A DNA stretch of 64,000 nt, taken from contig RPFO01000199.1 of the NCBI GenBank assembly GCA_009746045.1, forward strand, positions 884,898 through 948,897, in the 5' to 3' direction. Numbering within the stretch: the stretch's first letter is position 1; every line of letters begins with the position of its first letter. Below the pieces are notes generated by a model. The model was not told the DNA's origin. It saw only the letters and a list, made by a program, of their open reading frames with translations, and searched no databases. Positions 44,501 to 56,514 of this stretch are shown piece by piece. The translations under genes were made by a program, and so were the position numbers. This DNA is from Mesostigma viride (taxonomy: Eukaryota; Streptophyta; Mesostigmatophyceae; Mesostigmatales; Mesostigmataceae).

Positions 44501-45477
44501 CACCAGCGCGCCCACGGTGGCCGAGACATCTTCCACTGCGTGGCCCGGCCGCGTGGGGTCCACCTTGCAAGCTGCACGCAGCGCATGGGGCAGGCCCCCC
44601 CGCGCGCCGGCATCCAGAAGCAAACGGAGCAGGGTCACCGTGTCCCTGCCCTCAGCGTGCGCGCACAGGTACTCGCTAAGGTACCTGGGCGGTCGCCGGC
44701 CACCCCACCGCGCCAGATGGGTGACCACGCCGGCCGCAACCAGCACCTTGACAAGGGCCAGCACGCGGGGGGCAAGCCGAGGGTTAAGGGGTGCGCCAGG
44801 TGTCGCCGAGTCGTGCTGCACCAAGCCCTTGTCTCCCACCATGGAAAGCAGTTGCGACATGAGCGCCGCATCTAGGTCATCGGCTTCCGGGCTATCGGGA
44901 GGTCGGGGGCAAATGTCAGCGCTGACGTCAGCGGCGCCGCCAGGGCAAAGGTAACCATCCAAGGCCTGTGCGCACACGTGGCGTAGGACGTCCCCTCGCA
45001 AGGGCGCCGCCCCCAAATCCAGCAACGCCTGCACAAAGCGTGCGGGGAGGGCTGGCTGGGTGGCCGCGAGGGCGAGGGTGCTCCCCTCACCCTCACCAGC
45101 GGCCACCGCTGCGGCATCCAAGCTCACGCCATGCTCGTGGACGAGCACGCGAACGCTCTCCAGCTGGCCAGCAGTTACGGCCGCGACGATGGCGGCGTGT
45201 GCGTTGGGCACCGGCGAGGCATCAGCAACGTGCGGTTTCATGGCGTCACCCAGGGAAGAGGGGGGCGGGCCGGCGCGCGCGTTGGCATGCAGCCGCATGG
45301 CATCCAGCAGCAGCCGCATGAGCTGCACGCGGCCCAGGGAGGCTGCCAGGGACAGCGGCGTCACGAGGTCGGGAGAGTCTCCCCGCTGCCCCCACACATC
45401 GACGTCGATGCCCGGTTGACCAAGCACAATGGTCGTCAACGGCACGCTGTTGGCGAGCACAGCAGAGTGCAGCGGGG
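41591..45477 (-). CDS. Ankyrin-repeat protein A, 5'-truncated
   Basis: Exon 1 45477-44341 and exon 2 42912-41591; intron 42913-44340. The donor TCTCCG/GTGGGTAACC and acceptor CACTCGCAG/GCTCC join in frame as NPNFS-GSFETCLNW. The protein carries about 10 ankyrin-like units, e.g. TPLSLAASLGRVQLMRLLLD, DALTLACRNGHIVAARHLL, TPLLSAIDGDHPGIVKLLL and GRTALHHLVSF. Such repeats bind other proteins; no catalytic domain is seen. Compared with gene B the first 228 or so codons are gone: homology stops at 45477, at the codons for PLHSAVLANS. The frame stays open upstream into foreign sequence (ATG at 45538, MTTPPLPPPTHPLAYRA), which may or may not be used. The last 300 or so residues diverge strongly from gene B. 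Confidence 0.75.
42913..44340 (-). repeat. Intron of ankyrin gene A with three repeat blocks
   Basis: Contains a 30-bp minisatellite (43485-43735, about 8 units with TATCAAATGG and CAAGAGGCATAAAG), a G-rich tract (43915-44035) and a 26-bp minisatellite (44110-44265, about 6 units with CCATGCTGACAGGCCCTATA). The intron of gene B carries the same three blocks in mirrored order and different copy numbers. Confidence 0.85.
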
Positions 45478-46745
45478 ACGATGAAATAGCACGATATGCC
45501 AGCGGGTGCGTGGGGGGGGGAAGCGGGGGCGTTGTCATGGGCAGGGAAAGCAGCTGGGGAAAAGAAGAAAAGAAAGCGTTGTCGGGCAGGTGGGCGGGTG
45601 GACGGGTGGGCGGGTGGACGGGTGGGCGGGTGGCGGGGGGTGGGCGGGTGGGTGGGTGGGTGGGTGGGTGGGTGGGTGGGTGGACGGGTGGGTGGGTGGG
45701 TGGGTGGGTGGGTGGACGGGTGGGCGGGTGGGCGGGTGGGTGGGTGGGCGGGTGGGCGGGTGGGCGGGTGGGCGGGTGGGCGGGTGGGCGGGGGCGGGTG
45801 GGCGGGTGGGCGGGTGGGCGGGTGGGCGGGTGGGCGGGTGGGCGGGTGGGCGGGTGGGCGGGTGGGCGGGTGGGCGGGTGGGCGGGTGGGCGGGCGGGCT
45901 GGCGGGCAGGCGGGCGGGTGGGCAGCGGCCAGGTATGTGGAGCAGTGGGGGGCTAAGGAGGGTAAGGGGATGAGAGACAGTGGGGCGGGGAGAGAGATTG
46001 ATAAAGACGACAAATGTGCGTATGTGTATGGCAGCAAATGGGGTTGGATCGAAAAATTACTGCAAAGAAATACGTAAAGGCTACGATTTTGCTATTTCTT
46101 TCACTGCAGATGGGTACTTGCCTAGATAATCGTCGCTGTGGGAATTTCTAGCCAATCCGCTACATCCGCTGTGCAATAGGGCACGCCTTGCGACAACGTG
46201 TGTGGGCAGGGAGTTTGAGGGTGAGAAGTAGCAAACACGTGCATGTCTTCACAACGGAAGCGTCCTCTGCTATATATGGTCCGGGCTGCCGGGTTTACGC
46301 TCCCAAGAGCGCGAGGTGGGCGAGAGGGAGGGCGTGCCCTCTCGGAATGTGTAAACGTCACAAATAGAAAGCCCTCCTCCCCGAAACCATGTGCGAGGTC
46401 GTGGTCGTAACTACCAACGCAAAGCTCCTTTACGGAACCAAGCAAGCCCAATCAGTTTCACGCGCCCAATCAGTTTCACTTACCCTGCAGCCGCAGCATC
46501 GGGTAATCCGGGCATTGGGGTGAGCAAACTTACCAGCTCGCTGCGCAATATTCGACCAATGCGCCAGAGCCGTCCAAGGAACTTCCCGCACACTCCTGGA
46601 CGTGACCACTTCCTCACGAGCGCCTTCGAGTGCTCGGTGGAGCATCATGGCGACAAGTCGAATAACCATCTTGGTATCTAGTCATGGAGCGTTTGGTGTC
46701 GGAGAGACTCGACCTCACAGGCAGAAATTGCAATGTCCCACGTTT
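45478..46745 (-). repeat. Third copy of the hydrolase 5' segment
   Basis: It matches 30187-32155 apart from a much shorter satellite. The copy includes the CGATATGC-AGCGGGTG border, a GGGT/GGGC array (45590-45920), GCAGCGGCCAGGTATGTGGA, and the exon-1-like region with CCAATCAGTTTCACTTACCC. The array mixes GGGT and GGGC units, unlike the nearly pure GGGC at 30.3-31.4 kb. One border is exactly the truncation point of ankyrin gene A. Confidence 0.85.
46507..46660 (-). pseudogene. Orphan copy of hydrolase exon 1
   Basis: It encodes MMLHRALEGAREEVVTSRSV like 32046-31933. A 1-bp insertion near 46586 (relative to 31995) then shifts the frame away from GEFLGRLWRIG. The GTAAGTTTGC donor is conserved. 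No exon 2 follows, since the ankyrin gene lies beyond the satellite. Confidence 0.65.
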
Positions 46746-47406
46746 TTAGTGATTTTTTTTTGGTACGATGTACGACAATGCTGGAGTTGAGTTGGAGTTT
46801 ATTCCCGCGTACTGCTGGAGACGGAAGTGGTCGCCTGGTCCGGCTGGTCGGTACAGTACAGTTCTGCAATCTGCCACCGAGCGAGTACCTACTGTAATGA
46901 CTGATGAGCGCGGCCAACGACCAGCTGTTCGTGGTACTTTCAGGCAATGTTTCCCGCGCTTTTTACATCCCAACACTCCTTGGCCTGACCGGCTTGGGAT
47001 CCCACTGACCGACTGACTGACATCCCCACAGATCCCAACCTGGGCCGCAAGAATGAAAACGATCAAACGTGCTTTGGTTGGTCGCGCAAAACGGTGAACG
47101 TGAAAAAAAAATTACGACATGTGCCTGACATGTGGCAGTTTTCTGCTGCCCGGCCAAGTTCGCGGAAAAAACTGCGGTCACATGACCACAACAAGCATCG
47201 ATATTCTAGCCTGGCACGCAACGCAAACCGGGTGGGATATTATTGTGTAGGTAAAATGCGCTTGGTCACGAAGCTGATGAAAGACGAACCCAAGCTTCCT
47301 GCCGGAGCTGTTCCTAACGTGTTATCCGCCCAGGATTGCGTGGATCGCGTCGCGAATTACTGAACGCCGGTGGCTGCGCGGCATTGACGCTGCTTGCGAG
47401 CTGAAC
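46746..47406. other. 5' flank of ankyrin gene B
   Basis: Unique sequence between the hydrolase-derived segment and the gene B start. It should hold the promoter; I see no clear TATA box or defined regulatory site. Confidence 0.4.
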
Positions 47407-49718
47407 ATGGCGACCAGCGCCGCCAGCACGCCAAGTGACGGGAAGGATATTGCGATGGTTAAGATTTTTTGTGACGAGTTGATCAAATACGCATGTGTGT
47501 TATCCAAAGGATATGGTTGGGGCGGAGAAGGATCGGCTTCAATCATGACCAGCGAAAAGTCGATTATATATGACCTGCTTGAGAAGGGATCGCAGGAACC
47601 TGTGTACATTCCCATAACCCTTATTATGGCGTATGCGGGGGCATCTGTTAACGACGAGTCTCCGCAATCGGGGTTATGGCCACTGCACTTTGCCATCGAC
47701 AAGGGTTCCGAATTATGTACACAAGCTTTGCTGGCAGCCGGTGCCGACGTGAATTGCACGGTTGGCTGCCTGACCAACACAAAAAATAGGGTAAACAAGG
47801 CCCTAGAAGATCACCGACGTCGGCACAACGGCGATAAGATCACGATCGACGCAGCCAGTGATGCAGTTATGTCAATTGTCCAGAGGTGTTGGGACGCATG
47901 CCTGCAAGAGTTCCAAGTCGAAGGTGGTCTTGTACGGATTCCCAGTAAGGAGTTCTGCCCTTCCTGGCAAGGGAAACTTGGCTCTGCCTTCAGTGCCTTG
48001 CTAGAGGGAGGGAAGAACGCATCCCCTCTTCGGAGCACCCTTCGCAAGTCCGTCGTTGAAGATGTGGTGAGGCTTTGTTGCGCCAGGTGGACCCCGCTGC
48101 ACTCTGCCGTGCTCGCCAACAGCGTGCCGTTGACGACCATTGTGCTTGGTCAACCGGGCATCGACGTCGATGTGTGGGGGCAGCGGGGAGACTCTCCCGA
48201 CCTCGTGACGCCGCTGTCCCTGGCAGCCTCCCTGGGCCGCGTGCAGCTCATGCGGCTGCTGCTGGATGCCATGCGGCTGCATGCCAACGCGCGCGCCGGC
48301 CCGCCCCCCTCTTCCCTGGGTGACGCCATGAAACCGCACGTTGCTGATGCCTCGCCGGTGCCCAACGCGCACGCCGCCATCGTCGCGGCCGTAACTGCTG
48401 GCCAGCTGGAGAGTGTGCGCGTGCTCATCCACGAGCATGGCGTGAGCTTGGATGCCGCAGCGGTGGCCGCTGGTGAGGGTGAGGGGAGCACCCTCGCCCT
48501 CGCGGCCACACAGCCAGCCCTCCCCGCACGCTTTGTGCAGGCGTTGCTGGATTTGGGGGCGGTGCCCTTGCGAGGGGACGCCCTACGCCACCTGTGCGCA
48601 CAGGCCTTGGATGGTTACCTTTGCCCTGGCGGCGCCGCTGACGTCAGCGCTGACATTTGCCCCCGACCTCCCGATAGCCACGAAGCCGATGACCTAGATG
48701 CGGCGCTCATGTCGCAACTGCTTTCCATGGTGGGAGACAATGGCTTGGCGCAGCACGACGCGGCGACACCTGGCGCACCCCTTCACCCTCGGCTCGCCCC
48801 CCGCGTGCTGGCCCTTGTCAAGGTGCTGGTTGCGGCCGGCGTGGTCACCCATCTGGCACGGTGGGGTGGCCGGCGACCGCCCAGGTACCTTAGCGAGTAC
48901 CTGTGCGCGCACGCTGAGGGCAGGGACACGGTGACCCTGCTCCGTTTGCTTCTGGATGCCGGCGCGCGGGGGGGCCTGCCCCATGCGCTGCGTGCAGCTT
49001 GCAAGGTGGACCCCACGCGGCCGGGCCGCGCAGTGGAAGATGTCTCAGCCACCGTGGGCGCGCTGGTGGGGATAATGGTGGAGGCCGCAGGGGGGGACAG
49101 GGAGGCGCTGGCGCTGGAGGCGGCCGACAGCAAGCAGCACAGGGATGCCCTCACCCTCGCGTGCAGGAACGGGCACATAGTGGCGGCGCGCCACCTGTTG
49201 GGGGCGGGGTCAAACCCAAACTTCTCCGGTGGGTAACCTGACACTCCTGTCTGTTTGCCCGTGTCCGTCCCTTGTCATGTCGGTGCCCTCTCCAGCCCGG
49301 CAGATTGCCCTAGGGCCTGTCAGCATGGTGTCGCTAAAGGGCCTGTCAGCATGGTGTCGCTATAGGGCCTGTCAGCATGGTGTCGCTATAGGGCCTGTCA
49401 GCATGGTGTCGCTATAGGGCCTGTTCGCATGGTGTCGCTATAGGGCCTGTCAGCATGGTGTCGCTATAGGGCCTGTTCGCATGGTGTCGCTATAGGGCCT
49501 GTCAGCATGGTGTCGCTATAGGGCCTGTTCGCATGGTGTCGCTGTAGGGCCTGTCAGCATGGTGTCGCTATAGGGCCTGTTCGCATGGTGTCGCTATAGG
49601 GCCTGTCAGCATGGTCTTAATGTTAATGTGGCAACTGGCTTTCAAGACGGCAGCAACCACATGCTCTGTCAGCATGTTGCAGCAAGCCCACCGCCGCCAC
49701 CGCCGCCCCTCCCCCCCG

Positions 49719-49770
<52 letters not shown>

Positions 49771-52276
49771 ACACACACACACCACCATCGTCACCACCAC
49801 CACCAATGCTGCCGCCGCCACCAATCCCACTATTCCGGTAGACGTTGCTGCTACGGCTGCAGGAGTGTGATCGGTGCTGCTCGCAGCTACTTGCCACAAA
49901 AGCAGCGGCGGGTACTCTGGTGGAAAGGTTTGTCATGCCTACTGCGGTGGTACGAGAGGGAGGCGCACTTTATACCTCTTTATACCTTTCGAGCGCACAT
50001 TGTACCTCTTGATACCATTTGATAGCACTTTATGCCTCTTGATACCATTTGATAGCACTTTATGCCTCTTGATACCATTTGATAGCACTTTATGCCTCTT
50101 GATACCATTTGATAGCACTTTATGCCTCTTGATACCATTTGATAGCACTTAGTGCCTCTTGATGCCATTTGATAGCACTTTATGCCTCTTGATACCATTT
50201 GATAGCACTTTATGCCTCTTGATACCATTTGATAGCACTTAGTGCCTCTTGATACCATTTGATAGCACTTTATGCCTCTTGATACCATTTGATAGCACTT
50301 TATGCGTCTTGATGCCATTTGATAGCACCTTACACCCCTAGGAAGTCTAATCACCAATGCCAATTACCAACTATGCATGTGTCGACACCAACCACAACAC
50401 CATTAGCCATGCCAGCATCAACGTCACTAGCGTGCACTGCCTCAGCAAATACATCCTCTCCATGATGCGTGACGGTGATGACAGTAGTGGCTAGCATGAC
50501 TGTGACCTGTGGCCAGGACGGTCACCAGATTGTTACCATAACCATTAGCCCTGTTGCGATGCTGAACCCAATCATTCCTCCCGACCCATCACCTCAACTA
50601 ACAATCCCGCACAACCGCCCCCACCCTCTCACCTCCAACCAACCAATCAGACATCCCCCCCCCCCCAACCACCCCAATGTCGTCAGGCTGACATGGACAC
50701 TATGTCAGAGACAGCATCGTTCATAGGACCAAGTTCTCTGATCAGTCAAAAGGAACATGGTTGACAGTTTCTCCAAGCAACAACCTTTGATGTGTTAAAA
50801 TGAGCATATGGTAGGTTTGTTGATCCGCATACTGCACATGCATGGCGGAGTGACTCCGTTGCCCTGTTGCGTTCTGTGTGGGGTGTCGCACTCGCAGGCT
50901 CCTTCGAGACGTGCCTCAACTGGCTCGGGACCCCCCTGCTGTCGGCCATCGACGGCGACCACCCTGGCATCGTCAAGCTGCTCCTCGCCAGCGGCGCAGT
51001 GCTGGACGGGGACCTCTACTCTCACGAGGCGCGGCTGCTCCAGCTCGCGAGCAGGCATGGTGAGGGCGCCCGGGCGGTGGCCAACGCCGAGCATGGGGCG
51101 GGCCGGCCCTTCTGCTGCCACCTGTCATCGCACCCAGTCGTACGGGCGGCAGCACTACACCGGCTGGAGTGCGTGCGGGTGTTACTGGATGCGGGGGGGG
51201 ACCCAAACGCGAAGGACTGCCGCGGCGTTTATGCGATTGACGCGCTGCGTACGCCATTCGATGTGTCGACACTGTGGGGAGGGCGTAGTGGTGTTCAGCC
51301 AGAAGAGCTCCACCTCCAGACGGAGCTGATGGGCAAGTGCCTGGACTTGCTGCTGGCACACGGTGCTACGCTGGGCCTGGGCCGCTACGGCCCTGACAGC
51401 ATGCTTGACCCGCTGCTGTGGGCGAGCGTGAAGGGTGGCGACATGCGCACTCTGAAGACGCTCATCAAGCACCAAGGGAGTGAAATATTTTGCACGCACG
51501 GGGGCACGCACCACGAGACCTACCACGCGAATGTGCTCGAGTTTGCCATGCACAGCGGCCAGGGCGGCGCGCTGCAATTGCTGCTCGCTGCCCACGGTGC
51601 CGACCCCAACAAGGGCCACCCGGTCGTGAACGCGATGCTTTTCATTCAAGAGTGCGAAAGCACAATGCAGGTTGGCCGGGCCATCAAGGTCATGCTGGAG
51701 GCCGGCGCATCCGCTGATGCATGCGACGCCAGTGGCCGCACGGCACTGCACCACCTGGTGGCGTCTCTGTGGGACTTCCCTGGCTTCCCACGCATGTTCT
51801 CGGCCCAGGTGGCGACCAACGATCGGAACAACGCCCAATATGCGGATGTGGCGCGGCAGCTGTTGTTCCACAGCCGGAAGCAGGCGGAGCTGGTGCTTGA
51901 TGGCGAGGGCGAGTCGTGCTTGGAGATGTGCCGCCTTATTGTTGCCGGCCCCCTTGTGCGGGGCCGACACCAAGCACAGGCGGGGGATCCCCATCCCCGG
52001 TGGGCGCAGCAGCGCGCGGTGCAGCTGCTGCGCGTGCTTGAGGACGGGGCTGCCATCCGGCACGAGGCCAGGGAGGCCAGGTGGGCGCGGCGGGGCATCT
52101 ACCTGATGATGAGGAAGCTGTGCCGCGAGGGGCGGGCGGAGCCGCGTGAGCCCCCTGCGATAGGTCCTGCGGTCGGAGGCATTACGGATGCCAGCATGTG
52201 CGTGATGGAGTGTGTGCACTGGCTGTGCCAGGATGCGTCCCACGATGTAGCCACTCACATCATCGGCTTGCTGTAG
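47407..52276 (+). CDS. Ankyrin-repeat protein B, complete, 1066 residues
   Basis: Two exons, 47407-49228 and 50898-52276 (1822 + 1379 nt, total divisible by three). The intron is 49229-50897, with donor TCTCCG/GTGGGTAACC and acceptor CACTCGCAG/GCTCC. The start is the ATG of MATSAASTPSDGKDIA. Residues 1-227 are unique (SQEPVYIPITLIMAYAGASV, LHFAIDKGSELCTQALLAAG is a first ankyrin unit near 100). From about 228 onward come ankyrin-like units: TPLHSAVLANSVPLTTIVLG, TPLSLAASLGRVQLMRLLLD, AIVAAVTAGQLESVRVLIHE, DALTLACRNGHIVAARHLL, and in exon 2 TPLLSAIDGDHPGIVKLLL, ALHRLECVRVLLDAGGDPN and GRTALHHLVAS. No signal peptide or membrane segment was evident. Likely a protein-interaction scaffold; function unknown. 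It is the intact partner of gene A. Confidence 0.85.
49229..50897 (+). repeat. Intron of ankyrin gene B with three repeat blocks
   Basis: 26-bp minisatellite 49313-49612 (about 11 units with GGGCCTGTCAGCATGGTG), poly-C/CA tract 49710-49782 and 30-bp minisatellite 49969-50333 (about 12 units with TACCATTTGATAGCAC). Copy numbers exceed those of gene A's intron. Confidence 0.9.
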
Positions 52277-52822
52277 CTGCCGAGTCGTTTGTGAAGTAAA
52301 CCAGACGTAACTGCTGCACATGTACACGTAGGCAAGGAAGTGCATGGAAATCCTGGCCCGGCGTTGTGCATGCGCCGGCAGTCAACGCCCAGTGCGTGAG
52401 GTCAAAACAGATTAGGTATAAGTGACGACCTGTACGTACCTAGTACACGAACGTTGAGGCCAGTACAGAGGTTGCAGTGGCGGATCTCTTGAAGTTTTGC
52501 TGAGGGAAAAGTTCGCCCCTGTGGACTTTGCCTTAAGCTAGCCCTGAATTCTTCTAATCCCTGAGAAAAATCATAATTTATGAGACAATCGCATGTACTA
52601 TGCAATATTATTGTAAAATGCAAAATCATAATGTCAATAAGCTACTCCGAAGTCAGAAGAGCATTACAGTTATCAGCTTACTCGTCATTGGAAGGCCGGG
52701 CATGCAGAGCGCTTAGATCAGATCGGCATGCATCTGGAACTCGATAAGTTATTGTCTTGAACTGGGTAAGAAATACTGCAAGGTATGCGGGCTATACCCA
52801 ATATGTGATTTCAAATCTCATG
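52277..52822. other. 3' flank of ankyrin gene B, no supported gene
   Basis: Unique AT-balanced sequence up to the TTCG array. No coding frame or polyadenylation site is assigned with confidence. Confidence 0.5.
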
Positions 52823-53219
52823 CGTTCGTTCGTTCGTTCGTTCGTTCGTTCGTTCGTTCGTTCGTTCGTTCGTTCGTTCGTTCGTTCGTTCCTTCGTTCG
52901 TTCGTTCGTTGGTTCGTTCGTTCGTTCGTTCGTTCGTTCGTTCGTTCGTTCGTTCGTTCGTTCGTTCGTTCGTTCGTTCGTTCGTTCGTTCGTTCGTTCG
53001 TTCGTTCGTTCGTTCGTTCGTTCGTTCGTTCGTTCGTTCGTTCGTTCGTTCGTTCGTTCGTTCGTTCGTTCGTTCGTTCGTTCGTTCGTTCGTTCGTTCG
53101 TTCGTTCGTTCGTTCGTTCGTTCGTTCGTTCGTTCGTTCGTTCGTTCGTTCGTTCGTTCGTTCGTTCGTTTGTTCGTTCGTTTGTTCGTTCGTTCGTTCG
53201 TTCGTTCGTTCGTTCGTTC
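52823..53219. repeat. TTCG tetranucleotide array, about 400 bp
   Basis: About 98 units of GTTC/TTCG with a few single substitutions. All frames are open, so Phe-Val-Arg-Ser or Asn-Glu-Arg-Thr peptides seen here are artefacts. Confidence 0.98.
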
Positions 53220-53222
53220 ATA

Positions 53223-53674
53223 TTTCATTCATTCATTCATTCATTCATTCATTCATTCATTCATTCATTCATTCATTCATTCATTCATTCATTCATTCAT
53301 TCATCCATTCATTCATTCATTCATTCATTCATTCATTCATTCATTCATTCATTCATTCATTCATTCATTCATTCATTCATTCATTCATTCATTCATTCAT
53401 TCTCATTCATTCATTCATTCATTCATTCATTCATTCATTCATTCATTCATTCATTCATTCATTCATTCATTCATTCATTCATTCATTCATTCATTCATTC
53501 ATTCATTCATTCATTCATTCATTCATTCATTCATTCATTCATTCATTCATTCATTCATTCATTCATTCATTCATTCATTCATTCATTCATTCATTCATTC
53601 ATTCATTCATTCATTCATTCATTCATTCATTCATTCATTCATTCATTCATTCATTCATTCATTCATTCATTCAA
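53223..53674. repeat. ATTC tetranucleotide array, about 450 bp
   Basis: About 112 units of CATT/ATTC, starting within 4 bases of the end of the TTCG array, with one CCATT and one CTCATT interruption. Confidence 0.98.
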
Positions 53675-54199
53675 TACTAGGTGCTGAAGCTAAGGTCCAT
53701 TGGAGTGCTTTCCTACCAGAGAAACAAGTTTATTACAACATAAAGTGTGTGCAGGCTTTAACAGTTGAGCCTAGCCACGCCCTCAAAATCATTGTACAAG
53801 TCATTGTCAAGTTAGGCCAGTTCACCATGCTGGGGCCCAGCACATGCCCCCTTGGTCCAATCTTGTCCCCCAACAACAGCAGCGAGGGTGGGTGGGTGGG
53901 AGCTGCAAAAAGGCCTCCCTACTACACGTTCACCACACCACTCTAAGTACGGTGTGAAAATGGAAACAAAGCACATGTCTCAAGGCGCCGCGCCCCCCTC
54001 AATCAAGGGCGGGCACGGTTGCCAGTAGGCACTATATGTACCGGCGCACCGCCGGTCCCCTTCTCTCTAGTCCTAAGTAACAACAAGCACCTTACATGGT
54101 GTAGGTGACGTATGGTAGAGCTACGCTACAGGCGGCAGATCGGCCCCCTTTGAGCCCGCCGCAACATAACTATAAAATGAGCAGATAGCTCAAAAAATA
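53675..54199 (+). repeat. Duplicated segment, short copy
   Basis: It begins AGGTGCTGAAGCTAAGG after the ATTC array and ends with GCAGATAGCTCAAAAA. It is a version of 54200-55938 with about 1.2 kb deleted from the middle. Confidence 0.85.
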
Positions 54200-55938
54200 G
54201 GTGCTGAAGCTAAGGTCCATCATTGGAGTGCCTTCCTATACCAGAGAAACAAGTTTATTACAATAAGTGTGTGCAGGCTTTAACCGAGTTGAGCCCAGCT
54301 AGCCCGACACCCTCAAAATCATTGTACAAGTCGAATTGTCAAGTTAGGCCAGTTCACCATGCTGGGGCCCAGCGCATGCCCCCGGCCTTGGTCCAATCTT
54401 GTCCCACATCACCATCTCTGGCCACCCAGGCCGTTTCCAGCCCTGGTGGTAGGAACGCAACCACTTGGAATGCTGGGCTCTTGTTGGCACGATGATGCCC
54501 CCCTTCCCGCCCCCGTGTGGCCGCTACGGTCTCCCGGCGGACGCAGGGCGGAGCCACATGCGTTCCCCTTCTTAGAGGGGCGCATCCCAGTGCTGCCGCT
54601 TTAGGACTTATGCCACCTGGGAACGTCTCCAGCTCACCCAACCACCATCACCAGCCCACCGGCAAAGCCGCTGGGATTTCCCGAGGGTGGAGCCACTGCC
54701 ACTGGCTCGATTACCCCCCATCGTGGTGATAATGATGGCTGCGGACCTCCTAGCGCCAAGGCTCACCATCGCCATGGTGTCACAAGCCTTGGCGCAGCCG
54801 CAGCCGAGTGGAGCTTTATTATGGTATATAATGCATTTTCTTAAAACAAAGCCGGACCGCACTGCCGGGTTCCACACACACACACACACACTCGAGGGGG
54901 GCGCGTGAAAACGGCAAAGGCAAAGCGGAGCCCGCCCACGCGGGGGGAATTTTTTTTTTCCAGCCGGCGTGCCAGGCGCTGTAGAGTTTCTTAACCAGAT
55001 TTTTGTAAGTGCGCATGAATACCCACGGTTTACCGCTGCTTCCCACCTCTTCCTTATCGCCAAGGGCAGAAGGGGCCTGCTCGCCGGAGCGCCGAGAGGG
55101 TACAGGGCGCCTGCCGACCTCCCGGCCATGCATGCCGACAGGACCCCCCCGACCCACGGCAGCCGCTGCAGTTGGTGCACCCTCCTCCGCCTCTGGTTTC
55201 TTTTGACCCCCATCTTTATGAAAAACGCCCTGCTTCCCCCGTGCTCGCCGCTACAGGGATAAAAAATCCCCGGCGGACACTTTACCCGAGGGCAAATCTA
55301 GTGCGCTTCCTTCAGGGCTCGTCACCTCGCACTGTCCTTTCGCAGGGCTCTCCGCCAAAACCCGCCTTCTCTAAAAACCGCCTTCCCTCTTCATTGACTT
55401 TCGAAATTCAAGTCACTACGGGCTCCCAACTGGAGCCCGGCCGGCGCCCCCCAGCGCCATGGGGGAACACCGTAGGACCAGCACTTCAACCCTTCACCAA
55501 TATTTCGAAACGCAGCGGGTCACCTCTCCGTAACACGCGGAGGCTCGCAGCGTCGACTTACTTTGGGCGTAGCAGCCATAGTGGCCGCAAAGCGGCCCCC
55601 CCAGCGGCCAGCCCACCTTTCCTCACATTGGAAAGGATTGGCGAGCTGCAAAAAGGCCTCCCTACGTTCACCACACTACTCGATCTAAGTACGGTGTGAA
55701 AAATGGAAAACAAAGCACATGTGTCAAGGCGCCGCGCCTCCCTCAATCAAGGGCGGGCACGGTTGCCAGTAGGCACTAGTACCGGCGCACCGCCGGTCCC
55801 CTTCTCTCTAGTCCTAATAAGTAACAACAAGCACCTTACATGGTGTAGGTGACGTACGGTAGAGCTACGCTACAGGCGGCAGAATGGCCCCCTTTGAGCC
55901 CGCCGCAACATAACTATATAAAATGTGCAGATAGCTCA
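54200..55938 (+). repeat. Duplicated segment, long copy
   Basis: The first 170 and the last 260 bases match 53675-54199. The extra middle (54420-55620) is GC-richer and includes a short CA run (54877-54891). I cannot assign it a coding frame. It is followed by a second ATTC array, so the unit is ATTC array plus segment. Confidence 0.85.
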
Positions 55939-56318
55939 AAAATTCATTCATTCATTCATTCATTCATTCATTCATTCATTCATTCATTCATTCATTCATT
56001 CATTCATTCATTCATTCATTCATTCATTCATTCATTCATTCATTCATTCATTCATTCATTCATTCATTCATTCATTGATTCATTCATTCATTCATTCATT
56101 CATTCATTCATTCATTCATTCATTCATTCATTCATTCATTCATTCATTCATTCATTCATTCATTCATTCATTCATTCATTCATTCATTCATTCATTCATT
56201 CATTCATTCATTCATTCATTCATTCATTCATTCATTCATTCATTCATTCATTCATTCATTCATTCATTCATTCATTCATTCATTCATTCATTCATTCATT
56301 CATTCATTCATTCATTCA
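55939..56318. repeat. ATTC tetranucleotide array, about 380 bp
   Basis: About 95 units with one GATT interruption near 56078. It occupies the same position relative to the duplicated segment as 53223-53674. Confidence 0.98.
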
Positions 56319-56514
56319 CGCGCCTCCGCTGCCCAGAGTCACGCCGGGACACCCACTTTATAATTGTGTACATAGGTACCTTTCATCCCTAATTGATGAT
56401 GCACAGCAAGATGGGGGCAGGGACCAACCCCTTCTCTTGAAAGGTAGGTCATACGTACTGCTCGCTGCCCACTGCATGGGAGAGTCTAGCAACTGCTCAT
56501 ATGTGGGTGCATGT
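56319..56514. other. Short unique stretch
   Basis: No gene or repeat recognised. Confidence 0.5.

Noticed and set aside
52757..53946. Phe-Val-Arg-Ser and Ile-His-Ser-Phe repeat ORFs.
   Set aside because: Translations of TTCG and ATTC microsatellites; no non-repeat coding flank.
54420..55700. Possible gene with a 175-201 codon ORF on either strand.
   Set aside because: Frames on both strands are similar in length and lack motifs; the region is part of a duplicated non-coding segment that is deleted in the other copy.
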